A stretch of DNA of 6,857 nucleotides from Spirochaetaceae bacterium (GCA_003558175.1 PWMO01000246.1:1-6857); one strand, 5' to 3'; positions 1 to 6,325 are shown, numbered from the stretch's first letter. Translations and numbers: made by a program. The notes: a model not told the origin generated them from the sequence alone.

Positions 1-1320
1 AATGGCACGGATCCGGCTTCCCAACCCGCGCGCACGGTCATCACGCTGGACGATTTCTCCGGCCTGCCGCAGGTGCAACTTGCCGCGGACGCCGCTGCCG
101 CTGCGCAAGCGGACGCTTCACACGCGCCGGGCGAGGATGACCTGGCCGCGATCATCTACACCAGCGGAACAACCGGCAGTTCGAAGGGCGTCATGCTGAC
201 GCACAAGAACATCGTCTCCAACGTTGAAGCGGCACGGCCGATTGCCGAGATGTCGCCCGGGGAGTACATGGTCTCGCTGCTGCCGCTTTCGCACACCTAC
301 GAATGCACCATCGGCCTGCTGGTGCCGCTGTCGGGCGGCTCCTGTGTCTGGTACCTGGACAAACCGCCCTCGCCCACGGTCTTGATGCCGGCGCTGGAGA
401 AGATCCGGCCGCATCTGATGCTCACGGTGCCGCTGTTCATCGAGAAGATCTACCGCAACCGGGTGCTGGCTACCCTGCAGAAAAAGGCTATTCTGCGCGC
501 CGCCATGCGGGTTGCTCCTCTGCGTCGCTTGCTGCATCGCGCCGCCGGCAAGAAGGTGAAGGCGATCTTCGGCGGACGGCTGCATTTCTTTGGCATCGGC
601 GGCGCGGCGGTGGCGCCGGACGTTGAGCGCTTCATGCGCGACTGCCGGTTCCCATACGCGATTGGCTACGGCTTGACCGAGACCGCACCGCTGCTCGCCG
701 GTTGCGGACCGAAATACACCCTCTTCCGCTCAACCGGCCCGGCTCTTGAAGGCGTTGAGCTGCGAGTGGCCGACCCGGACCCCTCCACCGGAGAGGGAGA
801 GATCCAGGCGCGTGGCCCAAACGTGATGCGCGGATACTACCGCGACCCGGACCGCACCGCGGAGGCGTTTACGGCCGACGGCTGGTTCCGCACCGGTGAC
901 CTGGGAGCTATTGACGCACGCGACAACGTCTATATTCGCGGGCGGCTGAAGAACATGATTCTCGGGCCGAGCGGTGAGAACATCTATCCGGAAGAACTGG
1001 AAGCGATCATCAATGCCGAGCCCCTGGTACAGGACTCGCTGGTGCTGCAGAAAGGCGGACAGCTGGTAGCATTGGTCAACCTCAACATCGACGCGTTCAA
1101 AGAGTACCTGGGAGACGTCAAGAACAACGTCAGCGATGAGATAGACCGCCTGCGCATCGAGGCCGAGGCGTTTCTCGGTGAATTGCAGCAGCGAGTGAAC
1201 GCGCAGCTCAGTGCCTTTGCACGTATCTCGCGTTTCATTCCCCAGCTGGAACCGTTTGAGAAGACGCCCACCATGAAGATAAAGCGTTACCTTTACGAAT
1301 CGCGCCTTTCCGGCTCATAG
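1..1320 (+). CDS. Long-chain acyl-CoA synthetase, AMP-binding family (5' end cut by the window)
   Basis: The reading frame is open from base 1 with no start signal, so the gene begins upstream; 439 codons are visible, and about 120-170 N-terminal residues are missing compared with typical ~600-residue members. Adenylate-forming ligases of this family activate a fatty acid with ATP to an acyl-adenylate and then transfer it to CoA, usually at the membrane face. Fragment residues 54-63 are the phosphate-binding loop TSGTTGSSKG, 223-230 are YGLTETAP (adenine/acyl-AMP motif), 298-301 are TGDL with the ribose-binding Asp, followed by an RGRLKNMI hinge, and PTMKIKR near the C-terminus carries the likely adenylation lysine (K426). 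The GENIYPEE segment after the hinge fits long-chain synthetases of the COG1022 type. The gene converges on the codA-like gene and the two overlap by 6 bases, with adjacent stop codons. The chain-length preference cannot be read from this fragment. Confidence 0.93.
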   Translation, partial: NGTDPASQPARTVITLDDFSGLPQVQLAADAAAAAQADASHAPGEDDLAAIIYTSGTTGSSKGVMLTHKNIVSNVEAARPIAEMSPGEYMVSLLPLSHTYECTIGLLVPLSGGSCVWYLDKPPSPTVLMPALEKIRPHLMLTVPLFIEKIYRNRVLATLQKKAILRAAMRVAPLRRLLHRAAGKKVKAIFGGRLHFFGIGGAAVAPDVERFMRDCRFPYAIGYGLTETAPLLAGCGPKYTLFRSTGPALEGVELRVADPDPSTGEGEIQARGPNVMRGYYRDPDRTAEAFTADGWFRTGDLGAIDARDNVYIRGRLKNMILGPSGENIYPEELEAIINAEPLVQDSLVLQKGGQLVALVNLNIDAFKEYLGDVKNNVSDEIDRLRIEAEAFLGELQQRVNAQLSAFARISRFIPQLEPFEKTPTMKIKRYLYESRLSGS

Positions 1321-2547
1321 TCGGTTACCGGACGGCGGGACGGCGGCCCCGCCGCGCACCGCCCCGTCACGAATGATCAGCTCCCGCGTTGCAGAGGTGC
1401 GCAGCGCCTCCACCACGCTCGTGGCGCGCAGCAGCACCATGTTGGCACGACAGCCGGCCGTCAGCCCGTAGCCTGAGAGGCGCATGATGCGCGCCGGGTT
1501 GACGGTTACCGTGTCGAACATTGTGTGCAGCGCCTCGAGCCCCATCATGTGCCCAACGTGCGCACCCATGCGCGCCACCTCGAACATATCGGCGTTTCCC
1601 AGCGGATACCACGGATCCTCATTGCAGTCCTGCGCGCAGGCAACGTTGACTCCGGCGGCCAGCAGATCCTTTAGCGGCGCCATGGCTCGATGCTTTGGAT
1701 GCGTGAAGTGGCCGCCCAGATGAACATTGATCAGCGGGTTGCATATCACGTGCAGCCCGGCTGCCGCCAGCATTGGTATCAGCTTGCGGCTGACGTAGTA
1801 GGGATCCATCACCGCGGTAGCGGTGATATGCGACGCGGTCACCCGCCCCTGCAGACCAAGCTGCGCGGTCAGCGCAGCCAGCGTCTCCACGTGGCGCGAG
1901 TTGGGATCGTCGCTCTCGTCACAGTGCACGTCAACCAACAGATCGCGCTCCTGCGCAATCAGCAGCAACTCGTGCAGGCTTTCGGAACCCTGACGGTACA
2001 TCGGCTCGTTGTGCGGAATAGCGCCCACAACGTCGACCCCCATATCCAGGGCTGAGAGCAGCTGCTCGCGGACCTGTGGCGCGGAGTAGTAGCCGTCCTG
2101 TGGAAACGCAACCAGCTGGATATCGATTCTATCTGCCAGATCGCGCTTCAGCTGCGTGAGCGCTCGTGCACCGCGCAGTTGCGGATCGCAGACATCGACG
2201 TGCGAGCGGATCGCCTGGATACCCATGGAGAACGCGTGTTCGCAGTACTGCGACGCGCGCCGGTAGACATCCTCAACAGTGAGCTTCTGCTGCTTGTACA
2301 GTGCCCAGTTGTCTATTCCCTCGCGCAGGGTTCCGCTGCTGTTGGGAACGCGGGTCAGCACCGAATCCAGGTGAAAGTGCGCATCCACAAACGGCGGAAT
2401 CAGCAACCGTCCCGCTCCATCTATCGTCCGGTGCGACGCCGCTTCGATACGCGGCGCAACCTCGGCGATCTTTCCGTCGGCTACTGCCACGTCCACCGGC
2501 CCCTTGTGTTGCGGCGTGTGAACGTTGGCGATCAACAGGTCAAGCAT
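1315..2547 (-). CDS. codA: CodA-family cytosine / 5-methylcytosine deaminase (amidohydrolase)
   Basis: This 410-residue amidohydrolase-superfamily enzyme is close in length and sequence to E. coli CodA (427 aa), which hydrolytically deaminates cytosine to uracil in the cytoplasm. All expected metal and catalytic residues are visible: HFH at 57-59, Gln150 (equivalent of Gln156), HCDE with His208 and Glu211, His240 in TASH, and Asp307. The conserved NPLxNxHLxG (270-279) and DPWYPLG (311-317) blocks follow. The residue after the metal-binding Asp is Cys308 (codon at 1624-1626), where E. coli CodA has Asp-314. CodA homologues lacking that Asp have been shown to deaminate 5-methylcytosine to thymine, so that substrate is plausible here by inference. 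The ATG at 2547 is preceded by GGGAG at 5 nt. The gene follows codB after a 33-bp gap with no visible promoter, so it is probably the second gene of a codBA operon. The alternative is plain cytosine or isoguanine deaminase. Confidence 0.9.
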   Translation of the reverse strand: MLDLLIANVHTPQHKGPVDVAVADGKIAEVAPRIEAASHRTIDGAGRLLIPPFVDAHFHLDSVLTRVPNSSGTLREGIDNWALYKQQKLTVEDVYRRASQYCEHAFSMGIQAIRSHVDVCDPQLRGARALTQLKRDLADRIDIQLVAFPQDGYYSAPQVREQLLSALDMGVDVVGAIPHNEPMYRQGSESLHELLLIAQERDLLVDVHCDESDDPNSRHVETLAALTAQLGLQGRVTASHITATAVMDPYYVSRKLIPMLAAAGLHVICNPLINVHLGGHFTHPKHRAMAPLKDLLAAGVNVACAQDCNEDPWYPLGNADMFEVARMGAHVGHMMGLEALHTMFDTVTVNPARIMRLSGYGLTAGCRANMVLLRATSVVEALRTSATRELIIRDGAVRGGAAVPPSGNRL

Positions 2548-2580
2548 GGCAACTCCCGCCGCACCCGGCGCGCCGCGAAC

Positions 2581-3897
2581 TCAGGATTCGGCCTCGGGTG
2601 CCGGCCGCTCCTCGATCTCGATGTGATTCTGACTCTTGCCCACCGCGCTGAGGATCCTGTCGAGAGCGATGTAGACCACCACCGCGGCCACGATCCCGTT
2701 GATCGGCCGCACACCCGGCGAAGTGTAGGCAATGATCGATGCGATAACGTAGGCTCCGATCCCGGCCCAGTTGAACCGCTTCATCATCATGCGCTCCAGC
2801 GGCGGATAGCGCCCCTTGTGCTTGTAGAAGAAGTCCGCCATGATCACGCCGCCGATGGGCGGGATAAAGGTACCCAGCAGCACCAGCCACGGGACCAGCC
2901 AGTGGTACATCCCCGCAATGGCCAGAATGGTGCCGATCGCGGCGCCGATGATGGTCAGCCGCTTGCGGTTCTCGGTTCGCAACATGTTGCAGCCGGCAAC
3001 CGAGAAGTTGTAGACCGTGTTGTCCTGCGTGGTCCAGATGTTCAGAAACAGCATCAGAATGCCGGCCAGCAGCAGCCCCTGCATGGTCAGCACCTGCACG
3101 ATATCGGCTTCCTGGTAGACAATCGCGCCGTAAGCGCCGGCAAAGACCATCAGCCCGTTGCCGATGAAGAAGGCGAACATGCTGGCCAGAATCGCAATCC
3201 GCGCCGTTCTGGCGAAGCGGGTCCAGTTGGTTGCCTGCGTGCCCCCGCTGACGAACGTCCCGAAGACAATGGTGATTGCCGCGCCCCACGTCATGGTCTC
3301 CGTCGGCACGATATCCGCCAGACCGCCAAATCCGCCGATCTCACGTGTCGAAATGGCAAAGCTCCAGAGGATCAGCACAACCATTGCCGGAACCGAGACA
3401 ATCGACAGCTTCTCGAGTCCGCGATAGCCAACGTACGCCGTCCAGCAGAAAGCAAACCCAAAGAACACCATCAGCGGGATGGTGAGTCCCGGCGCCAGCT
3501 GGAGCAGCTGCACGAAGATGATCGCGACCGTTGCCGTTCCCCACGCGTACCAACCGATCTGGGTAAACCCCAGCGCGAAGTCGGGCCACTTACTGCCCAC
3601 ATCGCCAAACCCGAAGCGCGCCAGCAGCACCGAGTTCAACCCGGTCTTGTAGGCAACGTAGCCCAGTACGGCGACGTACGCCCCCAGCAGAAGATTGCCG
3701 ATCAGGATCACCCACATCAGCTGCGAAAAGGGAAACGCGACGCCGAGACTCCCGCCACCCCACATCGTAGCGGTAAAAAAGGTGAAGCCGAGCAGAATCA
3801 CGGACGTCGACCAGAGGCTCTTGCGGTTCTGCTGCGGAACCTCGCTCAACGGGAAATCTTCCCGCACCTCAACCTTGCGCGGTTGTACCGAACTCAT
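2581..3897 (-). CDS. codB: Cytosine permease, NCS1 family (CodB)
   Basis: This is a 438-residue inner-membrane transporter of the nucleobase:cation symporter-1 family, colinear with E. coli CodB (419 aa), which takes up cytosine coupled to Na+. About twelve hydrophobic segments run along the protein. Family blocks are easy to see: GFTFFTATMWGGGSLG in the first membrane helix (37-52), GFTQIGW (110-116), SGGTQATNWTRF (217-228, E. coli SAGTLTADFVRF) and NIWTTQDN (286-293, E. coli NIWTTNDN). The start is set at the ATG at 3897 because AGGAGG (3905-3910) stands 7 nt upstream; a GTG 21 bases further out would place that ribosome site inside the gene and is rejected. Pairing with the downstream deaminase supports import of the deaminase substrate, so if CodA acts on 5-methylcytosine the permease may carry it too. 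Export or purine transport cannot be excluded from sequence alone. Confidence 0.92.
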   Translation of the reverse strand: MSSVQPRKVEVREDFPLSEVPQQNRKSLWSTSVILLGFTFFTATMWGGGSLGVAFPFSQLMWVILIGNLLLGAYVAVLGYVAYKTGLNSVLLARFGFGDVGSKWPDFALGFTQIGWYAWGTATVAIIFVQLLQLAPGLTIPLMVFFGFAFCWTAYVGYRGLEKLSIVSVPAMVVLILWSFAISTREIGGFGGLADIVPTETMTWGAAITIVFGTFVSGGTQATNWTRFARTARIAILASMFAFFIGNGLMVFAGAYGAIVYQEADIVQVLTMQGLLLAGILMLFLNIWTTQDNTVYNFSVAGCNMLRTENRKRLTIIGAAIGTILAIAGMYHWLVPWLVLLGTFIPPIGGVIMADFFYKHKGRYPPLERMMMKRFNWAGIGAYVIASIIAYTSPGVRPINGIVAAVVVYIALDRILSAVGKSQNHIEIEERPAPEAES

Positions 3898-3959
3898 GGA
3901 CCAACCTCCTGGACACACTCGCGCCTCCGGGACGCTCGTGCCAATACAAGAATCGTGAG

Positions 3960-3976
3960 GATCGGCGACGCCAATC
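3960..3976 (-). promoter_or_regulatory. Leader hairpin in the codB 5' untranslated region
   Basis: Seven base pairs (GATTGGC with GCCGATC, one G-T pair) close on a 3-nt loop, between the predicted codB promoter and its ribosome site. It lies about 20 nt downstream of the predicted transcription start. It could be an RNA hairpin or an imperfect DNA operator. I do not recognise a known riboswitch in the roughly 100-nt leader. Further down, a second, weaker 5-bp stem (GCGTC/GGCGC) precedes the AGGAGG, with about 9 nt between them. Confidence 0.35.
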
Positions 3977-3999
3977 GTTACCGGATGTTCTGGTGACAG

Positions 4000-4028
4000 A
4001 TTATACGGTGCCTGAAGCCGCTCCGCAA
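4000..4028 (-). promoter_or_regulatory. Predicted sigma70-type promoter of codBA
   Basis: Reading the minus strand, TTGCGG (4023-4028) and a perfect TATAAT (4000-4005) are separated by exactly 17 bases. Transcription would start near 3993-3994, giving a leader of about 97 nt before the codB ATG at 3897. It lies just downstream of the hairpin that ends the toxin-antitoxin unit, so codBA appears to be independently transcribed. The -35 box matches the consensus at only 3 of 6 bases, which suggests moderate strength or activator dependence. Confidence 0.7.
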
Positions 4029-4058
4029 TGATAAAAGCGCGGTAGCGTGGTGCGAAAA

Positions 4059-4101
4059 GTGTGCAGCAGCGCCTGGCCCGCCGGTCGGGCCGGCGCTAAC
4101 A
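4059..4101. repeat. Direct repeat copy A, downstream of the toxin gene
   Basis: By direct alignment, 36 of 43 bases match 4861-4903 in the same orientation, including exact runs GTGTGCAGC (9) and GCCCGCCGGTC (11). A weaker match continues about 9 bases to the left. The copy contains the strong hairpin at 4068-4097. The two copies bracket the toxin-antitoxin cassette, with starts 802 bases apart. Confidence 0.7.
4068..4097 (-). terminator. GC-rich hairpin after the toxin gene, possible terminator
   Basis: AGCGCC pairs with GGCGCT and GGCCCG with CGGGCC, giving a 12-bp stem with one single-base bulge and a 5-nt loop. On the minus strand it begins 23 bases after the toxin stop codon. A TTTT run comes only about 9-10 nt after the stem, so it is a poor intrinsic terminator and might instead be a REP-like element or an mRNA 3'-end stabiliser. 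Its position between the toxin gene and the codBA promoter fits an insulating role. Confidence 0.5.
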
Positions 4102-4119
4102 GGCGCAGCCGTGGCGATC

Positions 4120-4560
4120 TCAACCGCGTTGCGGCAGCACGTTGAGGCCGACGGCGGCGGCCAGGGTGCGCTGTCGATCGTCAAAACTGATGAAGCACTT
4201 CGGCGCCAGCTGCTGGGCGCACGCGACGTGCAGTATGTCCATGGTGCGACAGCCCAACTCGGCAGTCTGGACGCTCAGTTTCCTGAACGTCCGCAGCAGC
4301 TCTCCGCGATCGATATCGGCTACAAAATACTGCCCGCGCCGCACACGATCGTCAAATCGATCGAGCAGCTCGGCCGCCTGGGACCGGGTAATGTCGCGCC
4401 AGAACACTTTCAAATGAAAGGCGTTGGTAATCTCGGCCTGCAGCAGATCCCACAACGGCAGCGGATCATCCTGGGACAGAACGAACTGCTGTACGAGTTC
4501 CGATCCGGCCTCACGAAAATAGAGTTTGAGGAACGCACTGGTATCGAGATAGATCACCAC
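4120..4560 (-). CDS. PIN-domain ribonuclease toxin, VapC-like
   Basis: This is a 146-residue single PIN domain, the usual VapC size. VapC toxins are Mg2+-dependent endoribonucleases that cut tRNA or rRNA and are held inactive by a cognate antitoxin. The acidic residues expected to bind metal are visible: Asp6 in YLDTSAFLKLY, Glu43 in LLQAEI, Asp108 in RTMDILHVA and Asp127 (or 128) in SFDDRQ, so the enzyme looks intact. The start is GTG. Two tandem GTG codons (4560 and 4557) are possible: the second overlaps the antitoxin stop as GTGA and is 7 nt from a GAGG motif, and would give the family-typical opening MIYLDTS. Either way the toxin overlaps the 3' end of the antitoxin gene, implying translational coupling. 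A GC-rich hairpin follows the stop codon. The RNA target cannot be predicted. Confidence 0.88.
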   Translation of the reverse strand: MVIYLDTSAFLKLYFREAGSELVQQFVLSQDDPLPLWDLLQAEITNAFHLKVFWRDITRSQAAELLDRFDDRVRRGQYFVADIDRGELLRTFRKLSVQTAELGCRTMDILHVACAQQLAPKCFISFDDRQRTLAAAVGLNVLPQRG

Positions 4561-4784
4561 CGTCCCTCACGATCGAAGTCCACCGTCTGCTCGGCGGACC
4601 GTCCGGCGGCGGTGACGGCGGTGGCCAGATGGTCGTCCCACGCAACCACGGGCCGCGGCCGGGGAGGCACGATCATGGCGGCGGGTCTACCGCGGTTCAG
4701 GACTTCAAAGGTTTCTCCGTTGCGGACCTGTTGCTCCACCTCGGACCAGTGAGCCTTCAAGTCTCTGACTGAGATCGTCTTCAT
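4554..4784 (-). CDS. Phd/YefM-family antitoxin
   Basis: This 76-residue protein matches the Phd/YefM antitoxin pattern. The N-terminus MKTISVRDLKAHWSEV forms the DNA-binding, dimerising fold, and NGETFEVLNRGRPAAMIVPP (residues 22-41) is the typical core strand and turn. The C-terminal third, ending DFDREGRW, is the part expected to wrap round and block the PIN toxin. The gene is first in the operon and overlaps the toxin start by up to 7 bases (4 if the second toxin GTG is used). No ribosome site stands at normal distance from the ATG at 4784; AGGT directly abuts it, and the promoter -10 box ends only 5 bases upstream, so translation is probably leaderless. Antitoxins of this family repress their own promoter, usually better in complex with the toxin. 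Naming as VapB or Phd is not settled by sequence; the fold call is secure. Confidence 0.87.
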   Translation of the reverse strand: MKTISVRDLKAHWSEVEQQVRNGETFEVLNRGRPAAMIVPPRPRPVVAWDDHLATAVTAAGRSAEQTVDFDREGRW

Positions 4785-4789
4785 ACCTG

Positions 4790-4818
4790 ATTCTACATCG
4801 CGGGTTACGAAATGTCAA
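4790..4818 (-). promoter_or_regulatory. Near-consensus promoter of the toxin-antitoxin operon
   Basis: On the minus strand, a perfect TTGACA (4813-4818), a 17-base spacer and TAGAAT (4790-4795, 5 of 6 consensus) are present. Only five bases (CAGGT) separate the -10 box from the antitoxin ATG, so transcription should begin at or within a base or two of the start codon. The promoter should be strong when not repressed, as expected for an autoregulated toxin-antitoxin unit. Confidence 0.8.
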
Positions 4819-4838
4819 AACAATAGTTTACAAATTGT
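4805..4838. promoter_or_regulatory. Candidate operator: repeated AT-rich motif over the -35 box
   Basis: TTACGAAATGT (4805-4815) and TTACAAATTGT (4828-4838) agree at 9 of 11 bases, in the same orientation, 23 bp apart, about two helical turns. The first overlaps the -35 box. An inverted pair ACAAT/ATTGT (4820-4824, 4834-4838) lies in the same stretch. This AT-rich patch in GC-rich DNA is where the antitoxin or its complex would be expected to bind; assignment as operator is inference. Confidence 0.45.
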
Positions 4839-4860
4839 GACTCATAACCGAGCGCAACGA

Positions 4861-4903
4861 GTGTGCAGCGGCACCTCGCCCGCCGGTCAGGCCAGCGCGG
4901 ACA
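4861..4903. repeat. Direct repeat copy B, across the dehydrogenase stop codon
   Basis: This is the second copy of the 43-base repeat (36 of 43 identical to 4059-4101). It spans the last codons and TGA of the glycerol-1-phosphate dehydrogenase gene, whose stop is at 4887-4889. The long stem seen in copy A is broken here, because the substitutions fall in paired positions without compensation. Confidence 0.68.
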
Positions 4904-6230
4904 CGGCGTCCGCGGCCCATTGATCGACCAACCCAAGATCCCACGCCAGATGCAGAATAGTGTAGCGGCTGCGAATGTCCTTGGACCAGGCGATGGAGGC
5001 GTAGGCGCGGTCCCGGTCGGCCACGCCCACGTCAGAGAACCGTACCGGGCAGTCGGCTCGCCGCAACTCCTCCTCTATCGACTCGTTGGTCCGCAGCGTC
5101 CGGTGCACCTCGGTCAACAGCGGTTCCCATCGTTCGCGCAGCAGCCGCAGACGGGCGCGCAACTGCTCCGGTGTCGGATAGGCAGCTTCAGAGTGCGGCA
5201 ACACCGCCTCATACAGCGTGCCGAAGCGGTCGCGCAGCACCTGGCGGTAGTCATCCCACGGCAGCAGGTCCGCCACCCGTCGCTCAATGTCTATTTCGCG
5301 CGGGTCAAGCTCCGTCAGGCGCTGGTAGAGGAAGGCCGCGGCGATGGTTCCCACCCCCACCTGGCAGCCGTGAAAGTCGTGCGGCAGGTTGTGAGCGTGG
5401 GCGGTCATATCGAGGTAGTGACTCACCAGATGCTCGCCGCCGGAGGCCGGAGACGAGTTGCCGGCAACCGTCATGGCAAAGCCGGAGAGCATCAGCGACG
5501 CCGAAAGACGGTCGACCGCGTCGCGGTCGCGCCGCGGCAGTTCTTGCGCCACTCCCTCGAGCAGCTGCGCGCCGTGCTCGATGATCTCCATCGCCTCCTC
5601 CGAGTGATGTGACCCGGTGAGACGGGCCGAGACAATCCAGTCTGAATTGGAGACCGGCTTGGACATCAGGTCCCCGAGCCCGCTCTGGATCATGCGCATC
5701 GGTGCTTCGGCCAGCACATCGAGATCCGCCACAATAGCACGCGCGGGACGGCACGGTTGCGTGGTCTTCACTCCGTGCTGCAGGATAGCCGCGATTCCGG
5801 AGGTGTAGCCGTTCATGCTGGGCGCGGTGGCAACACACGCCATCGGGAGCCTCGCCTGGTGGCAGGCGTACTTGACGATGTCGTTGATCGTTCCGCTGCC
5901 GACGGCCACCGCGGCGGTGGCGCCGTGGCCGCGCAGGGCGTCGGCAAACTGCGCTATCGATGCGTCGTCGCAGATCGGCTCGGCAGCCCCGGCAGGTGCC
6001 GGCACGTCATAGCGCTCCCAGCGGACTGCAGCTGCGTTCAGCGCCCGCGCGAGACGCTTTCCCGCTACCTCCCAGCTGTTGCGGTCCACCGCCACCAGCC
6101 ACACGCCGTCTCCCAGCAGCCGTCGCAACAGCGGCGGGCACTCTTCGATCGCGCCGCGGTCCTGCACTACGGCCCTGGTTTCGAGACGATCCCGGTATCG
6201 ATCAAGCGTTTCGCGCAGCAGTTCGTTCAT
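4887..6230 (-). CDS. sn-Glycerol-1-phosphate dehydrogenase, AraM/EgsA type
   Basis: This 447-residue enzyme belongs to the iron-containing alcohol dehydrogenase / glycerol-1-phosphate dehydrogenase superfamily. AraM of Bacillus subtilis (394 aa) and archaeal EgsA reduce dihydroxyacetone phosphate to sn-glycerol-1-phosphate with NAD(P)H. Visible motifs are the nucleotide-binding GSGTINDIVKY (111-121), APSMNGYTSG (136-145), GLGDLMSK (184-191) with Asp187, GGEHLVSH (264-271) with His267, and HGCQVGVG (287-294) with His287; these Asp/His/His residues are the usual metal ligands. The ATG at 6230 is preceded by AAGGAG at 8 nt; the frame is open further upstream, but there is no better start. The C-terminal ~130 residues (about 315-447) make it longer than EgsA. 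It is divergent from a transaldolase-like gene, suggesting a role in triose- or sugar-phosphate metabolism rather than ether-lipid synthesis; no lipid-synthesis gene is in view. A related sugar-alcohol substrate is possible. Confidence 0.88.
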   Translation of the reverse strand: MNELLRETLDRYRDRLETRAVVQDRGAIEECPPLLRRLLGDGVWLVAVDRNSWEVAGKRLARALNAAAVRWERYDVPAPAGAAEPICDDASIAQFADALRGHGATAAVAVGSGTINDIVKYACHQARLPMACVATAPSMNGYTSGIAAILQHGVKTTQPCRPARAIVADLDVLAEAPMRMIQSGLGDLMSKPVSNSDWIVSARLTGSHHSEEAMEIIEHGAQLLEGVAQELPRRDRDAVDRLSASLMLSGFAMTVAGNSSPASGGEHLVSHYLDMTAHAHNLPHDFHGCQVGVGTIAAAFLYQRLTELDPREIDIERRVADLLPWDDYRQVLRDRFGTLYEAVLPHSEAAYPTPEQLRARLRLLRERWEPLLTEVHRTLRTNESIEEELRRADCPVRFSDVGVADRDRAYASIAWSKDIRSRYTILHLAWDLGLVDQWAADAVSALA

Positions 6231-6281
6231 CCCGGCAACTCCTTCTTCCTGAACCGCCACCGCTGAGTAGCCGCCACCAAA

Positions 6282-6310
6282 TAGACAATCCGGCCATAGC
6301 CTGTTACGCT
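6282..6310 (+). promoter_or_regulatory. Weak candidate promoter for the transaldolase-like gene
   Basis: TAGACA (6282-6287, 5 of 6 consensus), a 17-base spacer and TACGCT (6305-6310, about 3 of 6) precede the GTG start by about 40 bases. The -10 is poor, but it overlaps the left arm of the palindrome at 6306-6325, which would suit a regulated promoter. No equally good promoter is visible on the minus strand for the dehydrogenase. Confidence 0.3.
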
Positions 6311-6325
6311 GCATGCATACAGCGT
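6306..6325. promoter_or_regulatory. 20-bp palindrome, candidate operator between divergent genes
   Basis: Arms ACGCTG and CAGCGT are exact reverse complements around the centre CATGCATA, itself containing the palindrome ATGCAT. Nine of ten positions per half are symmetric. It lies in the 118-bp gap between the dehydrogenase and transaldolase-like start codons, 75 bp from the former and 23 bp from the latter. Such symmetry suits a dimeric repressor such as a LacI, GntR or DeoR-type regulator; which one is unknown, and no regulator gene is visible in the window. Confidence 0.6.

Noticed and set aside
1325..1372. GC-rich inverted repeats near the codA 3' end as a terminator
   Set aside because: They lie inside the codA coding sequence, pair only in short competing stems and lack a T run.
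3898..3918. A GTG start for codB seven codons upstream
   Set aside because: It would bury the strong AGGAGG ribosome site in the coding sequence; the ATG at 3897 has ideal spacing.
2179..3996. A very long open frame (about 605 codons) on the plus strand opposite codB-codA
   Set aside because: Its product is rich in Arg, His, Gln and Asp with no recognisable domain, and it is antisense to two clearly recognised proteins. High GC and codon bias suppress stops in this frame.
4111..4752. A 213-codon plus-strand frame opposite the toxin-antitoxin genes
   Set aside because: It is the complement of intact PIN and Phd-type genes, with no ribosome site and no family resemblance.
4784..4887. Terminator directly after the dehydrogenase gene
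   Set aside because: Only 3-4 bp stems without a T run can be drawn between its stop and the toxin-antitoxin promoter.
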